Assembly: GCF_039954865.1 (NCBI RefSeq)
Contig: NZ_CP157197.1
Location: 1,071,501 to 1,135,500, forward strand
Length of the DNA: 64,000 nucleotides
Source of the DNA: Rickettsia sp. Oklahoma-10
GTDB taxonomy: Bacteria; Pseudomonadota; Alphaproteobacteria; Rickettsiales; Rickettsiaceae
Reading direction: 5' to 3'
Below the pieces are notes generated by a model. It was not told the origin of the DNA. It did not search any database and worked only from the letters and a program-made list of their open reading frames with translations. How positions within the stretch are numbered: the first letter of the stretch is position 1; every line of letters starts with the position of its first letter. This document shows, piece by piece, positions 1 through 11,012 of this stretch. The position numbers were made by a program, and so were the translations under genes.

Positions 1-283
1 TCTTATAGCATGTAGTCATTATAAAATTTTCATTAACAGCGTCCATAATATCGGAAATTTTTATTTCTTCTAGGTTACGTATAAAATATAGCCCCTTCAA
101 TCCTTCTCTAATCACCTTGACTAAATCAGCTTTTTTAAGTTTAGAAAAAATTTGCTCTAAATAGTTAAGCGATATATTTTGTTTTTCGGAAATTTCATTT
201 AAAGTGACCAACTCAGCACTTGATTTTGAAGCCATTTCAAGTATTGCCATTACAACATATCTTCCCTTCATCATCAGCATCAT
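1..283 (-). CDS. Rrf2/IscR-family transcriptional regulator (partial, 3' end outside window)
   Basis: The first 94 residues of a minus-strand gene running off the left edge are visible. They start at the ATG at 283-281, behind a purine-rich AGGTGG site. The protein opens MMLMMKGRYVVMAILEMA, the usual start of Rrf2 proteins, followed by a winged helix-turn-helix (about residues 27-60, including ISEKQNISLNYLEQIFSKL) and a wing near 60-72. A cysteine sits at residue 92, where IscR has its first Fe-S cluster ligand; the other ligands would lie outside the window. Rrf2 proteins sense Fe-S status or redox and regulate Fe-S assembly genes. The family is clear. IscR itself is inferred, since neither the remaining cysteines nor the isc genes can be seen. 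Confidence 0.8.
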   Translation of the reverse strand, partial: MMLMMKGRYVVMAILEMASKSSAELVTLNEISEKQNISLNYLEQIFSKLKKADLVKVIREGLKGLYFIRNLEEIKISDIMDAVNENFIMTTCYK

Positions 284-1300
284 ACGACCCACCTATAAAT
301 TGTAGAAATCAGGGTTTGAAATAGTTCTTCACCACAACCTTAAAATTATATTTTATCTTAAAAACTGTTAAGTTTTTTAATAAACAAAGATATAATTAAT
401 TTATATAAAAGGCGAAGATACCATTTACCTTTATTCAACATTGCTAAACGAATAGCGGATTAATAATTCGCTATTCGTGTTATTAAATCTAAATTTTTTA
501 AGTCTACAATACTCAACTAATTTAGTCAATTATATAATTATATTATTTAAATTAGCTTGTTAATATTAAATAAAAAACCTAGTAGAAATGGAACAACATT
601 ATAAATAATTCTAGCATTGCTGAAGAAGAATTACTTGTATAACATAGTTTAACGCTTCGATGCTATTCCGGCTAAAAGCTAAAAAATTCATAAAAGCACT
701 TATGAAATAAAATAAGCTATTTTATTATACATGACCTTGATGCTTTAATTACCAACTGATACTGTCAATATCCGCAATTTGAAGAGCTCTATTTTTATCA
801 ACAAATTTTCTCATTTCTTTAGGATTATTAAAAATTGACTGTTATCCTTTAATATTCCTTGTATATAGCCGGCAGTAAGTAAATTTTTCTTTAATTATTT
901 TGTATCTTTTATAAGACCTATTGCAGCAAAATTTGTTAAAAGAAATTTATATTTTGCTTTACTTCAACCTTTTTTACTCCAGTAGCTTGTCTTTCATGAA
1001 TTACTAATTGATTCAGATCTAAGTAATCGCCTTTATCATAAATATTAATTACTCTTCCTTTTATAAGGTTTACTTCTGTTGCGTCTTAATTTTGCAAAAA
1101 TTCTTTAACTTGAAACCACCCTGCAAACCTGATTTTCTTCTTGTTCTTTACCCATTTGAATTCACGAAATTTATATACTAATAATTTTTAGGTCTAATTT
1201 TTACAATAAACACTTTTACTGTTTTAGTAATTTGTTAATAACAGGCTGTCTTCAGTAAATTGAGGATTTAAAATCATAATAATACGTACTGATTTTGCTT
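284..1300. other. decayed non-coding stretch with fragments of a lost ORF
   Basis: About 1 kb with no intact reading frame. On the minus strand at about 780-1170 short open pieces in shifting frames read like protein, for example GRVINIYDKGDYLDLNQLVI and RFAGWFQVKEFLQ, so a gene once lay here. I do not recognise the family. The rest is AT-rich and holds nothing I can name. Confidence 0.45.
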
Positions 1301-2170
1301 TTATATATAACTTGATAAATTCTTGTCAATTTGCCAAATAGCAATAAATACTAAACAAGTTGTAAACATTTGTAGTAACTGTAATAATATACTTAATTCC
1401 GGTATTAATATAATAATCGGTTGTAATATTATCGGAACCCCGCTGGAAAACATCACTAACCTTATAGAAGTTTGTATTGAGGTTTTATGAGTAAGTAAAT
1501 TAGCTAAGCTATACACTAACAAAACTATAATACTTCTATCTAATAAGAATGTTACAAACCAAAATAATATAATAACCGGCATACCAAAATAAATAAATAA
1601 ACTTGGTACATATAATAAATTATCAGCAAAATATTTTTTTATTATTTCAGGAGTTAAAATTACTTCATTTTGTTTGAATATCTCAGAATAGTTAACAGTA
1701 CTTGGAAAATTTTTCTTAGTATTGGCCACAATTAAATTTATCCTAAGCTTATTCTCTTCAAGTACAAACGGTATCTTGCTTTTTTCTTTGTTAGAAACTT
1801 GATTTTTTGTATCAATGACGACTATTTTATTGTTATTTTTACTAAATAAATATATAGGCTCTACTTCTTCAACTGAAATTTTTGAATTATTATATTTAAT
1901 TACTGGTAATTGATTGATAATATATTCAATATTATCTGTAACTTTTGAGGATTGTATTCCGTTAAAATAATCTTTTAAAGTTATTATGTAATTTAATATA
2001 AAAATACAATAAATTATTGACGGAATAAAAGATATGGTCAATAAATATCTTATTCCGTATCCTTGATAGTTTTTATATACATTTTTATAAAACTCTATAG
2101 AGCTAACGGATAGCCATAATTGACGGAATAATGTAGTTACGCCTTCTAATATAAATGATAATAAATACAT
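1301..2170 (-). CDS. DUF1189-like integral membrane protein
   Basis: A 289-residue membrane protein. Hydrophobic segments are visible at about residues 43-65, 190-215, 215-232 and 240-280, around a polar, probably extracytoplasmic, middle domain (about 70-185). One N-terminal helix, a soluble domain and a C-terminal helix cluster resemble the DUF1189 family of rickettsial and Gram-positive membrane proteins. No catalytic motif is seen and the role is unknown. The gene stands alone between decayed DNA and a transposase relic, and its intact frame in such a region suggests it is maintained by selection. The start is the first ATG of the frame; no strong ribosome-binding site separates it from an internal start. 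Confidence 0.7.
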   Translation of the reverse strand: MYLLSFILEGVTTLFRQLWLSVSSIEFYKNVYKNYQGYGIRYLLTISFIPSIIYCIFILNYIITLKDYFNGIQSSKVTDNIEYIINQLPVIKYNNSKISVEEVEPIYLFSKNNNKIVVIDTKNQVSNKEKSKIPFVLEENKLRINLIVANTKKNFPSTVNYSEIFKQNEVILTPEIIKKYFADNLLYVPSLFIYFGMPVIILFWFVTFLLDRSIIVLLVYSLANLLTHKTSIQTSIRLVMFSSGVPIILQPIIILIPELSILLQLLQMFTTCLVFIAIWQIDKNLSSYI

Positions 2171-2399
2171 GTATAAGTAATTTATTTAAGTTTTTCAACC
2201 TCTTCCTTATTTCATCAGATGTGAGGTAACTATTAAGTCAGTTTTTAAACTAGCATTGATTTAAATTTTGCTACAATAATCTTTTTGTCTTTTAATTTCA
2301 CCTATATGTTGTTCGATACCTTACTGGTCCAAGTAATATGCTTATACTTCACATATCATGTTTCAGTATTTAAATTGTAATTTAAGTATTTAAACTATT

Positions 2400-3034
2400 T
2401 GTATTATATCATTTTGACTAGCTGTGGTCAAAGTGTAGAATAAAATATAACGCTATATAATTAATCCCTATATTAATTTCAGCAAATACAGGAAAAAGAT
2501 CGGCTATTTCTTATTATTTTTTATCAATTCTCGTTTTATGAATATGCTTCATAAAAAATTGTAAAATTCTGAATTATGCACTTTCTTTTAATTTATCATC
2601 AAAAATTTCATCAACATTAATCAGCTGATAATCACTAATCCAAATAGCTTTTACTAATTCACTATTTTCAAATAATACCAATAAATTTAAAGGAACATTA
2701 TATTTTTGCCATTATATAAATACTAAAGGATATATGAAAGAACATTTTTTATTACTGTCATCTCATATTCATCAATATTTTAACATATACTTAAGTAAAC
2801 AAAAAGCCATATACACAATCATGGGTTTACTTTGATATCATAACAATAAAAATAAATAGCCGACTTCACCATCAAATTTAGCAGTAATATATCCAATATA
2901 AATTTCTTAAGATTAGGCCCTATAAAACTATCCTTTTCCATTTTAAGAATTTCTATAGAAAATAAAGCTTTTATATGCGGCGGTAAATACATTTCAAAAA
3001 ACTCTTTAGCAACTATAGAGTTTTTCAAATGCAC
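2400..3034 (-). pseudogene. relic of Rpn-family (PD-(D/E)XK) transposase/nuclease
   Basis: An open piece of 71 codons (3034-2819) contains AKEFFEMYLPPHIKALFSIE and KMEKDSFIGPNLKKFILDIL. This matches the N-terminal part of the Rpn/YhgA-like recombination-promoting nucleases that are abundant in other Rickettsia. Downstream on the same strand, in shifted frames, lie further family-like pieces: YNVPLNLLVLFENSELVKAI, WISDYQLINVDEIFDDKLKE and ILQFFMKHIHKTRI. The pieces are in the right order but broken by stops and frame changes, so the gene is dead. The family name rests on remembered motifs. Confidence 0.75.
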
Positions 3035-3197
3035 TACGTACTATCTCATCATTTTACGTTTTTAAACTATTAGTATATATATAAAGAGGTAATTTTAATT
3101 AGAGGGAGTTTTGAAGTTCAATATTATATATAAGTTTGTTGATAAAAAATGATTTATTTACTAATATCTATATTTCCATAAATAATATTAGTTTCAT

Positions 3198-4574
3198 ATG
3201 CTACTGCTACTTCCCGAAATAACTTTAATTATAATAGCACTTTTAGGACAGTTTTTTGCCATAATAATACCAAATAAACATAGAATTATTTCTAATATCA
3301 TTATTTTCTTATGCATATTATCACTTTTTCTTACCTTTCAGTATTCAAGCTATGAAGGAGTATGGCACTCATTTGCTACTGGAATAAACATCGGTATTAG
3401 TCAAAGCATAGTATTACTATTCACTATTGTATCCATAATTATATACCGTGATTACTCTGTGCTTGCCGGCGAAAAATTAAAGTGTGAATTTATTACTTTG
3501 ATATTATTATCAGCTATAGGTATTTTTGTTGCAATTTCATCACAGAACTTTCTATTATTATTCTGCGGTATGGAGCTTACTGCTTTAACTTCATATACAC
3601 TTGCAGGATTCAAATTAAATGATATTAAATCATCGGAAGGTGCTTTAAAATATTTTATCTTGGGTAGTTTAGTGAGCTGTTTATCATTATTTGGGATTTC
3701 ATTTATATATGGCTTTGGTGGAAGCTTACAATTTGAAGACATTTTATATAAGCTAAATAATTCTTCTTCAACAAACCTTGGTTTAATAATTGGTATTGTA
3801 TTATTTTTAAGCAGCATTTTCTTTAAACTCTCAAGCGTTCCACTTCATTTTTGGGCACCTGACGTATATGAAGGATCCCCAATAGCGTCAGTTACTTATT
3901 TTACTGCTGCTTCTAAAATCGGTATGGTTACCGTTTTATTAAATATTAGCAAGTTCATTATAGGTGATTATCATCCTATTAATTATAACTTAATAAAGAT
4001 CATTGCTATATTATCTATGCTGTTTGGATCTTTTGGGGGTATTCGCCAAACTTCTTTAAAAAGATTAATGGCCTATAGCACTATTCTAAATATCGGTTAT
4101 ATACTAATTGGCGTTCTTCTGCATAATCAAGCAGGATATAAAGCAGCTCTACTATATATTCTAATATATGCGGTAGGAAGTATAGGATTTTTTACTTGCT
4201 TAATTATGTTACTTGGTAAAGATGCAGATAAAGCTAGTTTTAAAACCATACGAGGAATTGCAAAGAACCATAAAGCTATAGCTGCCGTAATTAGCATAGT
4301 TATGTTTTCAATGATTGGAATCCCTCCTCTGACAGGATTTTTTGGTAAGTATTACCTTTTTTACCAAGCAATTAATCAAGAAGAATTTGCATTAGCTTAT
4401 TGTGGTATTTTTACCAGTGTAGTTGCTGCTTTGTATTATCTTAAAGTAGTAAAAGCCATGTATTTTTCTAAAAAGATTGAACTACTTAAGCTACCAACAC
4501 AATATGGACTTTTACTGATTAATTACTTAGTTGTAGGATTCTTGTTGCTTGGTTCGTTTATTATCTCACTTTAG
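3198..4574 (+). CDS. nuoN: NADH-quinone oxidoreductase subunit N
   Basis: A 458-residue, highly hydrophobic protein with about 14 membrane helices, close to the usual NuoN length. It has the proton-pumping antiporter-like signature: the conserved glutamate in [19 protein letters not shown], lysines in [10 protein letters not shown] and [19 protein letters not shown], and the block [17 protein letters not shown], followed by [17 protein letters not shown]. It is part of the membrane arm of respiratory complex I, which couples NADH oxidation to proton export. No other nuo gene lies in the window, so it is separated from its usual nuoLM partners. Its last 14 bases overlap the 3' end of the convergent kinase-like gene. 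Confidence 0.97.
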   Translation: MLLLLPEITLIIIALLGQFFAIIIPNKHRIISNIIIFLCILSLFLTFQYSSYEGVWHSFATGINIGISQSIVLLFTIVSIIIYRDYSVLAGEKLKCEFITLILLSAIGIFVAISSQNFLLLFCGMELTALTSYTLAGFKLNDIKSSEGALKYFILGSLVSCLSLFGISFIYGFGGSLQFEDILYKLNNSSSTNLGLIIGIVLFLSSIFFKLSSVPLHFWAPDVYEGSPIASVTYFTAASKIGMVTVLLNISKFIIGDYHPINYNLIKIIAILSMLFGSFGGIRQTSLKRLMAYSTILNIGYILIGVLLHNQAGYKAALLYILIYAVGSIGFFTCLIMLLGKDADKASFKTIRGIAKNHKAIAAVISIVMFSMIGIPPLTGFFGKYYLFYQAINQEEFALAYCGIFTSVVAALYYLKVVKAMYFSKKIELLKLPTQYGLLLINYLVVGFLLLGSFIISL

Positions 4575-6117
4575 CTTTGCTTTCTTTAGATTTAAGAGGT
4601 TTGGTGTTAACATTAATCAAAGTAGTTTTTGTCGGGTTCATAACCTTTTCTTTTAGATTATTTATATGTTTTAGATCTTCTTCATCTAATTTTAATAAAT
4701 CTTGATCCTTCTTTTTCACTTTTTTAGCTAGACCTAATTGACTTGGATTAACACTAACAATATAATCTGCTCCAACTTCTTGCCTGAATTTTGCTAGAAC
4801 ATCTACATATTCTCTGTTTGCATCTACATTTATCCTTACTGATTTTTGTTCTGGTTCTTTTTTTATTTTTACTGTATCAGAAAAATCAGTTAATTTTCTT
4901 TCATATTTAATATCTTCATTTAAACTTTTTATTGTCTTTATTAAATGTTTTTTTGCACTATCCCTAACACCGAGTATTTCTAAAATTCTTGCAAAATCAG
5001 TAGTAACTTTATTTCTTAATTTAATTTTTTCTTTTTTTCTTGTTTCATAATTAAGAATTTTCTTAAAATAATCAGGATATTCTTTCATTAATGCTTTTAA
5101 TGCTTGCTCTTTCACTTCGTAATAAGGAAAACTATATTTTTTAGAGATTAAACTATTTATTTTAATTTCTAAGCCGTATTCCTTTAAGGACTCTTGCCTT
5201 TTTTTCATTATATCTATTAAACTAGCCTTAATTTCTTCAGGCGTTATTTCTTGAGATCTTTTATTATTAAATTTCTTTGGCATCGCTTGTTTTGCAAATT
5301 CTGCAATTGCTTCATTACTATAATATTTAGTTAATTCATCAAAACTTTTATTAATAGTTTTGCTTAAATCAATTTTAGAGACTGCAAGTAAGCTATCAGC
5401 AAATTGAGTATTTTTGTTTCTTAAACTAGAGGGAAATTCTCTAAAATGGTTAGTAGGACCAAATCCCGGCAAATGTCTAGCTCTTGAATTCGGGTAGATA
5501 TTATTTGTTAAATTATCAAAACTACCAGCAAAATCAATTCTTACTAATTTAGGTAAAGTATTTGGATTTTCTTGGTCTCTGATCACTCCTATATTTCCAA
5601 CATGTACATCAAAATCACCGATCAATAAACTTGCCGACATAATTTTTTCAAAGTTCTGATACTTAATTTCCTTAAAAGCATTTTCGAAGGTTCTAAATAA
5701 TTTATTTCGAGTCCCCATAAAAAGTGGTCTACCACTGTCTTTTCTAAACCAAGCACTTGGCTTAGTTTTAGCAGACATATGTTTATCCATGTCCACATAC
5801 ATATCGCTAATATAGTTCTCAATAAACTCAGATTTGACATATATTTGCGAATCAATAGCTTTAGATTTATTTAAATTATCAGGACTAATTAAATTAACCT
5901 TTGCTCCATTTCCAGGAGTTATAACTTTAAAAATTTGGGACCCTAAAAACTCGGCTATATTTTTTGAGATTGAATCCTCTTTTTTTATCATCGCCGTAAT
6001 TTTACCATCCGAGCTTTGATATACGCCACCATACTCTCCTGCCTCATTAGCTCCACCTCCTTTAGGCCTTAACAAATTCCAACCTTTAAATACTGATTTC
6101 GTATTTTGCCTCATCAT
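4561..6117 (-). CDS. kinase-fold protein, LepB/PI-kinase-like; putative effector
   Basis: A 518-residue soluble protein without signal peptide or membrane helices. A glycine-rich stretch followed by a lysine ([14 protein letters not shown] at about 20-33, AMIKK at 42-46) looks like a nucleotide-binding loop. GDFDVHVGN (167-175) and RIDFAGSF (193-200) then resemble the catalytic D-x4-N loop and the D-F-G-like metal-binding motif of phosphoinositide and HipA-type kinases. The same fold occurs in the N-terminal domain of Legionella LepB and in Rickettsia PI-kinase effectors. The C-terminal half (about 300-518) is lysine-rich, helical and unassigned. Kinase fold is inference from motif order; activity, substrate and secretion are not shown by sequence. 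The start is MMRQ; the second Met is equally possible. Confidence 0.65.
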   Translation of the reverse strand: MMRQNTKSVFKGWNLLRPKGGGANEAGEYGGVYQSSDGKITAMIKKEDSISKNIAEFLGSQIFKVITPGNGAKVNLISPDNLNKSKAIDSQIYVKSEFIENYISDMYVDMDKHMSAKTKPSAWFRKDSGRPLFMGTRNKLFRTFENAFKEIKYQNFEKIMSASLLIGDFDVHVGNIGVIRDQENPNTLPKLVRIDFAGSFDNLTNNIYPNSRARHLPGFGPTNHFREFPSSLRNKNTQFADSLLAVSKIDLSKTINKSFDELTKYYSNEAIAEFAKQAMPKKFNNKRSQEITPEEIKASLIDIMKKRQESLKEYGLEIKINSLISKKYSFPYYEVKEQALKALMKEYPDYFKKILNYETRKKEKIKLRNKVTTDFARILEILGVRDSAKKHLIKTIKSLNEDIKYERKLTDFSDTVKIKKEPEQKSVRINVDANREYVDVLAKFRQEVGADYIVSVNPSQLGLAKKVKKKDQDLLKLDEEDLKHINNLKEKVMNPTKTTLINVNTKPLKSKESKAKVR

Positions 6118-6206
6118 GGACTCTTTAATGATTTAAATAAAATTGATAATTTTGATATAATTTAAAATATATAATTCATTTTATATCAAGGGCAGATGCC
6201 GTTTTT

Positions 6207-7208
6207 CTAATTAATTTTACTGTTCTTTAATATTTCAGCTACTTCAAGAGCTGCGTAGGTAAATATAGCAATTGCTCCTGCTCGTTTAAAACTAGTTAAT
6301 GATTCAATTATGGCTCTCTCCCAGTCAATCGCCCCTGCTTCAGCTGCAAATTTTAACATTGCATATTCTCCGCTAACCTGATATGCTAAAATCCTAGCGT
6401 TAAAATTATTTGCTGCTTCATGAATAACATCTAAAAACGGCATACCTGGTTTAACCATTACCATGTCAGCTCCTTCAGCTATATCGTGTTCAATTTCAAG
6501 CATTGCTTCCTTAATATTACGCACATCCATTTGATAGCTTGATTTATCTAAATAACGCTTTTTGTTACTCCTAACTGCATCGCGAAACGGACCATAAAAG
6601 CTTGAAGCATATTTAGCAGCATAAGCAAGAATTCCAACATTTATAAAACCCTCTTTGTCAAGATATTCCCTTATAGCTCCAATTCTTCCATCCATCATAT
6701 CGGAAGGTGCAACAATATCTGCCCCTGCTTTTGCAAGCACTAGTGCTTGATTACACAATGCCTTTACTGATTTCTCATTATCAACTTCCCCATTATGCAC
6801 AATACCGTCATGACAATGTGTGGTATAAGGATCAAGTGCTACATCGCATATTATACCAATATCAATATTGGCGTTTTTGATGCTTCTAATAGTTCTACAT
6901 ATTAAATTATCTAAATTATAAGCCTCATCGGCATTTTCACTTTTTAGACTTTGATCAATACTAGAAAATAATGCAATAGCATTAATACCAATCTCTGCTG
7001 CTCTTTTAGTCGTCTCTACTATTTGATCAATCGATAAACGATATATACCAGGCATAGTCTTAATTTCTTGTTTTGCATTATGCCCATCAATGACAAATAA
7101 AGGTAGTACTAAATCATTGATTGATAAATTACTTTCAGCTATTAACTCCCTAAGCCAAAATGCTTTTCTATTTCTTCTAAGTCTAACAAGAGGGTACATA
7201 AAATCCAT
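6207..7208 (-). CDS. hemB: delta-aminolevulinic acid dehydratase (porphobilinogen synthase)
   Basis: A full-length 333-residue HemB, which condenses two 5-aminolevulinates to porphobilinogen in heme synthesis. The Schiff-base lysine is K253 in ADMVMVKPGMPFLD and the second active-site lysine is K200 in LAYAAKYASSFYGPFRD. The metal site reads DVALDPYTTHCHDGIV (122-137): aspartates stand where the zinc-type enzymes have three cysteines, so this is the magnesium-type enzyme usual in alphaproteobacteria. The gene appears monocistronic, 89 bases downstream of the kinase-like gene's start on the same strand. The first ATG (MDFMYPLVRL) and the fourth codon are both plausible starts. Confidence 0.97.
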   Translation of the reverse strand: MDFMYPLVRLRRNRKAFWLRELIAESNLSINDLVLPLFVIDGHNAKQEIKTMPGIYRLSIDQIVETTKRAAEIGINAIALFSSIDQSLKSENADEAYNLDNLICRTIRSIKNANIDIGIICDVALDPYTTHCHDGIVHNGEVDNEKSVKALCNQALVLAKAGADIVAPSDMMDGRIGAIREYLDKEGFINVGILAYAAKYASSFYGPFRDAVRSNKKRYLDKSSYQMDVRNIKEAMLEIEHDIAEGADMVMVKPGMPFLDVIHEAANNFNARILAYQVSGEYAMLKFAAEAGAIDWERAIIESLTSFKRAGAIAIFTYAALEVAEILKNSKIN

Positions 7209-7329
7209 ATCTCATTTTAATTAATAGCTCTATATCTTATAGTAAAAATGTTGCAATACAAAAAGAAATTTTGCTTATAAGCTATAAAATAGAAGCAAAA
7301 TAATGAAAATAAAAACATGGGTTAAATTA

Positions 7330-8320
7330 TATAAATAAATATATGAGTTTAACATGGCACAAGATAATATTCTAAAATCAGTAACATATTAAAGAGTGGA
7401 AAAAATAACTATGTCAAGTAATCCACTAGAAAATAAAAACCAGCTGTTCCTACAAAACCTACTTCTGAACAAATAAAAGCATGGGATAAAGCACATAAAA
7501 AATAGACTGATTTAACTGCACATTCCAAAGCACCTACACTTAAATATAGTTTGTCGATATCCTATCATAAGCAAGTTGAAAACCAAAAGCTATAAAGGCT
7601 ATTACTCTTTCAAAACCGTTTCCAGAAGAAACTCATAAAAAACAATCTAATTTAACCGTACAAGAAAAAATAGAGAAATTTTTAAAGATCATCATACTGA
7701 TACCAAAGATGGTTTTATTCTGGAATTTAGCCGATAAGGATTAAGCAGTTTTAGGCAGGAAAACGTCTTAACGTTACTGTTAAAGCTTATTAACAACCAT
7801 TAGGATGACTAATAAAACCAATTAGGAGTACCTAAAAAAGAGGTTATTTCTTTTATAGAAGTGATATAATAAAAAAATCACCCACATAAAGATTTAACCA
7901 ATCCACATTATAAAGCACCTACAGCACATAAATTATCTGATATAATTGATAACCTTAGAGAATTAATAATGATTATATAATCGCTAATTTAAAACAAAGT
8001 AGAAAATACATTGAATTTAAAGAAAAAATAAATAAGATTTAATAATAAATACAATTCAGCTACTATAGCTAAAGTTAAAATAGAATTGAAAGAAGTATGT
8101 AAATGGTGTAAAGAAACTACAAAAATGAGTAATACTATTATTTGACCAAATATTGGTAATTTTATACAAAATTCTTTTACGTGAGATATAAGCTAAAACT
8201 GCTTTTTATAAAAATTCTACTCAAAAATCTCTTACCTAATACTGCTTATGATGCATCTCATGTGCCACCATCGAATAATAATAAAGGAGCAAAATATAGA
8301 AGCTAGGTTCGTGAACACAA
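7330..8320 (+). pseudogene. decayed ORF with repeated KK(Q)-x-(D/N)LT motifs, unknown family
   Basis: No intact frame, but plus-strand pieces read as a hydrophilic, lysine-rich protein. A short open start sits at 7354 (MAQDNILKSVTY). Then come KPTSEQIKAWDKAHKK, an in-frame stop and TDLTAHSKAPTLKYSLSIS, later THKKQSNLTVQEKIEKFLKI, and HPHKDLTNPHYKAPTAHKLS near 7880-7940. The recurring H-K-K/D-L-T and K-A-P-T phrases suggest an internally repetitive protein before decay. Frames shift several times and stops are frequent. I do not recognise the family. Confidence 0.5.
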
Positions 8321-8321
8321 T

Positions 8322-10268
8322 TTAATAAAAGTTCTTAGGATCAATATCTATTTTGATCTGACAAAAAGATGGAATCTTTATAAGACTTAGCCAAAATTTT
8401 AAATATTTCTGCAAATTAAATTTCTTATCTACTATAATAAGTATTCGGTAGCGATATTTACCGGCAAGCTTTGACATTAATGAGCTTGCCGGTCCTAAAA
8501 TTTTCACGTTTGCTTTTGGTGCAATTCTGACCATATTCTTAGCAATTTCTAAAATTTTATGTTCACTGGAACCTGATAAAATTACCGATGCCATTTTAGA
8601 AAATGGCGGCATATCTGCTGATTTTCTTATTTCAAGTTCATTTGCAAAAAAACTATCTTCATAACCAACTTTAACATAACTAAAAATTATATTATCAGGA
8701 TAATAACTTTGTAAATATACCACACCTTTACTATCACCCCTCCCCGCTCTGCCACCTACTTGATGTAGTAACTGGAAAGTTCGCTCAGATGCTCTAAGAT
8801 CGGCATTATTACTACCAAGGTCAGCATCTATTACTCCCACTAAAGTAAGATTTGGGAAGTGATAACCTTTCGTTATCATTTGTGTCCCTATTAATATATC
8901 AATTTCTAAATTTGCCATTTGATACAAAAGCTGTGCTATTTTTTCAGAATTTTTAGCATGATCTTTACTTACAACGGCAATTTGACTCTCAGGAAAAAGT
9001 ACTTTTGCTTCCTCTTCGATTCTCTCTATACCAGGACCACAAATAGTTAATGTTTCATCTTCTAGACATTCAGGACAAGAACTAAAAATTTTACTTTGAT
9101 AACCACAATGGTGACATTCAAGTTTTTTAGTCGCTTTATGTACTACCATCCAGCTAGAACAATATTTGCAGGTAAATCTATAACCACAAACTTTGCAGAG
9201 CATTAGTGGAGCATAACCCCTCCTATTAAGGAATAATAATGTTTGCTTTTTATTAGCTAAATTAGCTTTTATAGCTTCTATAAGAACCTTAGATAAATAG
9301 GAATTCTTAGGTAGCTTCTCTTTAGTCATGTCGATCATTTCTATAGTCGGTAAATCAGCATTTTTATATCTATTAATTAAAGTAATTAAATGATATTTCC
9401 CTAAATCCACATTATACATCGTTTCAATAGACGGCGTTGCCGAACATAAAACAATTTGTGCTTTATCAAATATACCTCTGACGATAGCAGCATCCCTAGC
9501 ATTATATAATATTCCATCATCTTGTTTATAAGATTCATCATGTTCTTCATCAATTACTATTAGACCCAAATTTTTAAAAGGTAGAAATACACTACTTCTA
9601 GCCCCAATTACTACTTTAACTTTATCGCTTAATATGCCCCTTAAAATCATTTTCTTTTGAGCTTTCGTAACGCTAGAATTCCATATTATAGGTTCAAATC
9701 CAAAACGCTCTATAAAACGATTAATAATTTGTGTACTAAGTGCAATTTCAGGCAGCATAATAAGCACTTGTTTACCTTTTGCTAAGTAATCTGCTATTAA
9801 ATGAAAATATATTTCCGTTTTACCAGAGCCAGTAACACCTTTAATAACTACCGGCTTATTACTTTCATTTAAGACTGCTACTGCTTGTTTCTGTTCTACC
9901 GATAAATTAGGTAATATAAAATCGTTATTTACTTTTTGTTCTTTAATTTTTATAGGTTTTGCAGCAATATCTATAGGTAATACTAACTTGGCTATACTAC
10001 CAAGCTCTGACATATAGTATACACTCATCCATTTAATTAATTCTAAAACTGCTGAATTAATATTTAAGTTTAGAGATACTTTCGTATGAATAGTTTTTAA
10101 TTTTTGTATTTCAGAATCTGATGTAAGCCCCCATACTATACCAGTTAATTCCTTATTTCTAAAAGGCACTATGACAAGATCACCTATATTTAGAGATAAA
10201 TCTTTAGGAATTAAATAATCTAACGGAAATAATTTTGCTACCGGTAACAATATTTTTGCTATTTGCAT
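8322..10268 (-). CDS. priA: primosomal protein N' (replication restart helicase)
   Basis: A 648-residue PriA, shorter than the E. coli protein (about 730) as is common in reduced genomes. An N-terminal 3' DNA-binding domain (about 1-105) is followed by an SF2 helicase core with Walker [10 protein letters not shown] (144-152) and DEEH box (240-243). Eight cysteines (358, 361, 367, 370, 385, 388, 398, 401) bind the two structural zincs, then helicase motifs V-VI around [12 protein letters not shown] and [10 protein letters not shown]. PriA reloads DnaB at stalled forks, and dnaB lies 1.2 kb away on the other strand. It starts back-to-back with ubiX, 61 bases apart, so the two share a promoter region. 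Confidence 0.96.
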   Translation of the reverse strand: MQIAKILLPVAKLFPLDYLIPKDLSLNIGDLVIVPFRNKELTGIVWGLTSDSEIQKLKTIHTKVSLNLNINSAVLELIKWMSVYYMSELGSIAKLVLPIDIAAKPIKIKEQKVNNDFILPNLSVEQKQAVAVLNESNKPVVIKGVTGSGKTEIYFHLIADYLAKGKQVLIMLPEIALSTQIINRFIERFGFEPIIWNSSVTKAQKKMILRGILSDKVKVVIGARSSVFLPFKNLGLIVIDEEHDESYKQDDGILYNARDAAIVRGIFDKAQIVLCSATPSIETMYNVDLGKYHLITLINRYKNADLPTIEMIDMTKEKLPKNSYLSKVLIEAIKANLANKKQTLLFLNRRGYAPLMLCKVCGYRFTCKYCSSWMVVHKATKKLECHHCGYQSKIFSSCPECLEDETLTICGPGIERIEEEAKVLFPESQIAVVSKDHAKNSEKIAQLLYQMANLEIDILIGTQMITKGYHFPNLTLVGVIDADLGSNNADLRASERTFQLLHQVGGRAGRGDSKGVVYLQSYYPDNIIFSYVKVGYEDSFFANELEIRKSADMPPFSKMASVILSGSSEHKILEIAKNMVRIAPKANVKILGPASSLMSKLAGKYRYRILIIVDKKFNLQKYLKFWLSLIKIPSFCQIKIDIDPKNFY

Positions 10269-10329
10269 ATATTAATGTATTGTATAATTTTTTTATTATA
10301 TACTAAACTTATAAATTATAAAAACTTAG

Positions 10330-10899
10330 ATGAATAAAGAAAAAAAGATCATTATAGCAATTTCTGGAGCCTCAGGAGCAATATACGGTATTCGTTTACT
10401 TGAAATACTAAAGTATCAAAATATTGAAACTCATTTAGTTATTTCAGAGGGAGCAGCTCTTACTATAAAAGCTGAAACCACATATTCTATAGAAGTAATA
10501 AAAAATTTAGCAAATTATTATTATGATAATCAAGATTTAGGAGCTACTATCTCTAGCGGCTCTTTTAAAACTGCAGGCACTATAATAGCACCCTGTAGTA
10601 TGAAGACCTTAGCAAGTATTGCTCACTCAATGGAGGATACTTTAATTAGTAGAGTAGCAGGTGTTGTACTTAAAGACAAAAGAAAACTTATTTTAATGAC
10701 TCGTGAAACTCCACTGCATATAGGACATTTAGAAAATATGCTAAAAGTAGCGAGTTACGGAGGAATTATAGCACCACCCATGCCGGCTTTTTATAATAAC
10801 CCTACAAGTATAGATGATATAGTAAATCATTCCGTTACTAGAGTTTTAGATTTTTTTGATATTGAAACTAACTTAATTAAACGCTGGGGTAGCATTTAA
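10330..10899 (+). CDS. ubiX: flavin prenyltransferase UbiX
   Basis: A 189-residue flavoprotein of the UbiX/Pad1 family. It makes prenylated FMN, the cofactor of the UbiD decarboxylase in ubiquinone synthesis. The nucleotide-binding start [18 protein letters not shown] (about 8-25), the central block [19 protein letters not shown], and the C-terminal [14 protein letters not shown] with the [12 protein letters not shown] stretch are the family hallmarks, and the length is typical. It is divergent from priA, and what follows is decayed toxin DNA, so it is probably transcribed alone. Confidence 0.95.
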   Translation: MNKEKKIIIAISGASGAIYGIRLLEILKYQNIETHLVISEGAALTIKAETTYSIEVIKNLANYYYDNQDLGATISSGSFKTAGTIIAPCSMKTLASIAHSMEDTLISRVAGVVLKDKRKLILMTRETPLHIGHLENMLKVASYGGIIAPPMPAFYNNPTSIDDIVNHSVTRVLDFFDIETNLIKRWGSI

Positions 10900-11012
10900 T
10901 GCAAATTAGTGAATAAAATAACAATAGTACTAATTAGTATAGTACGTGTAGTATATAGTTATATGTTATTTTATGATTAGGTATATATGATAAAGTGCTA
11001 AAATAACTAAAA

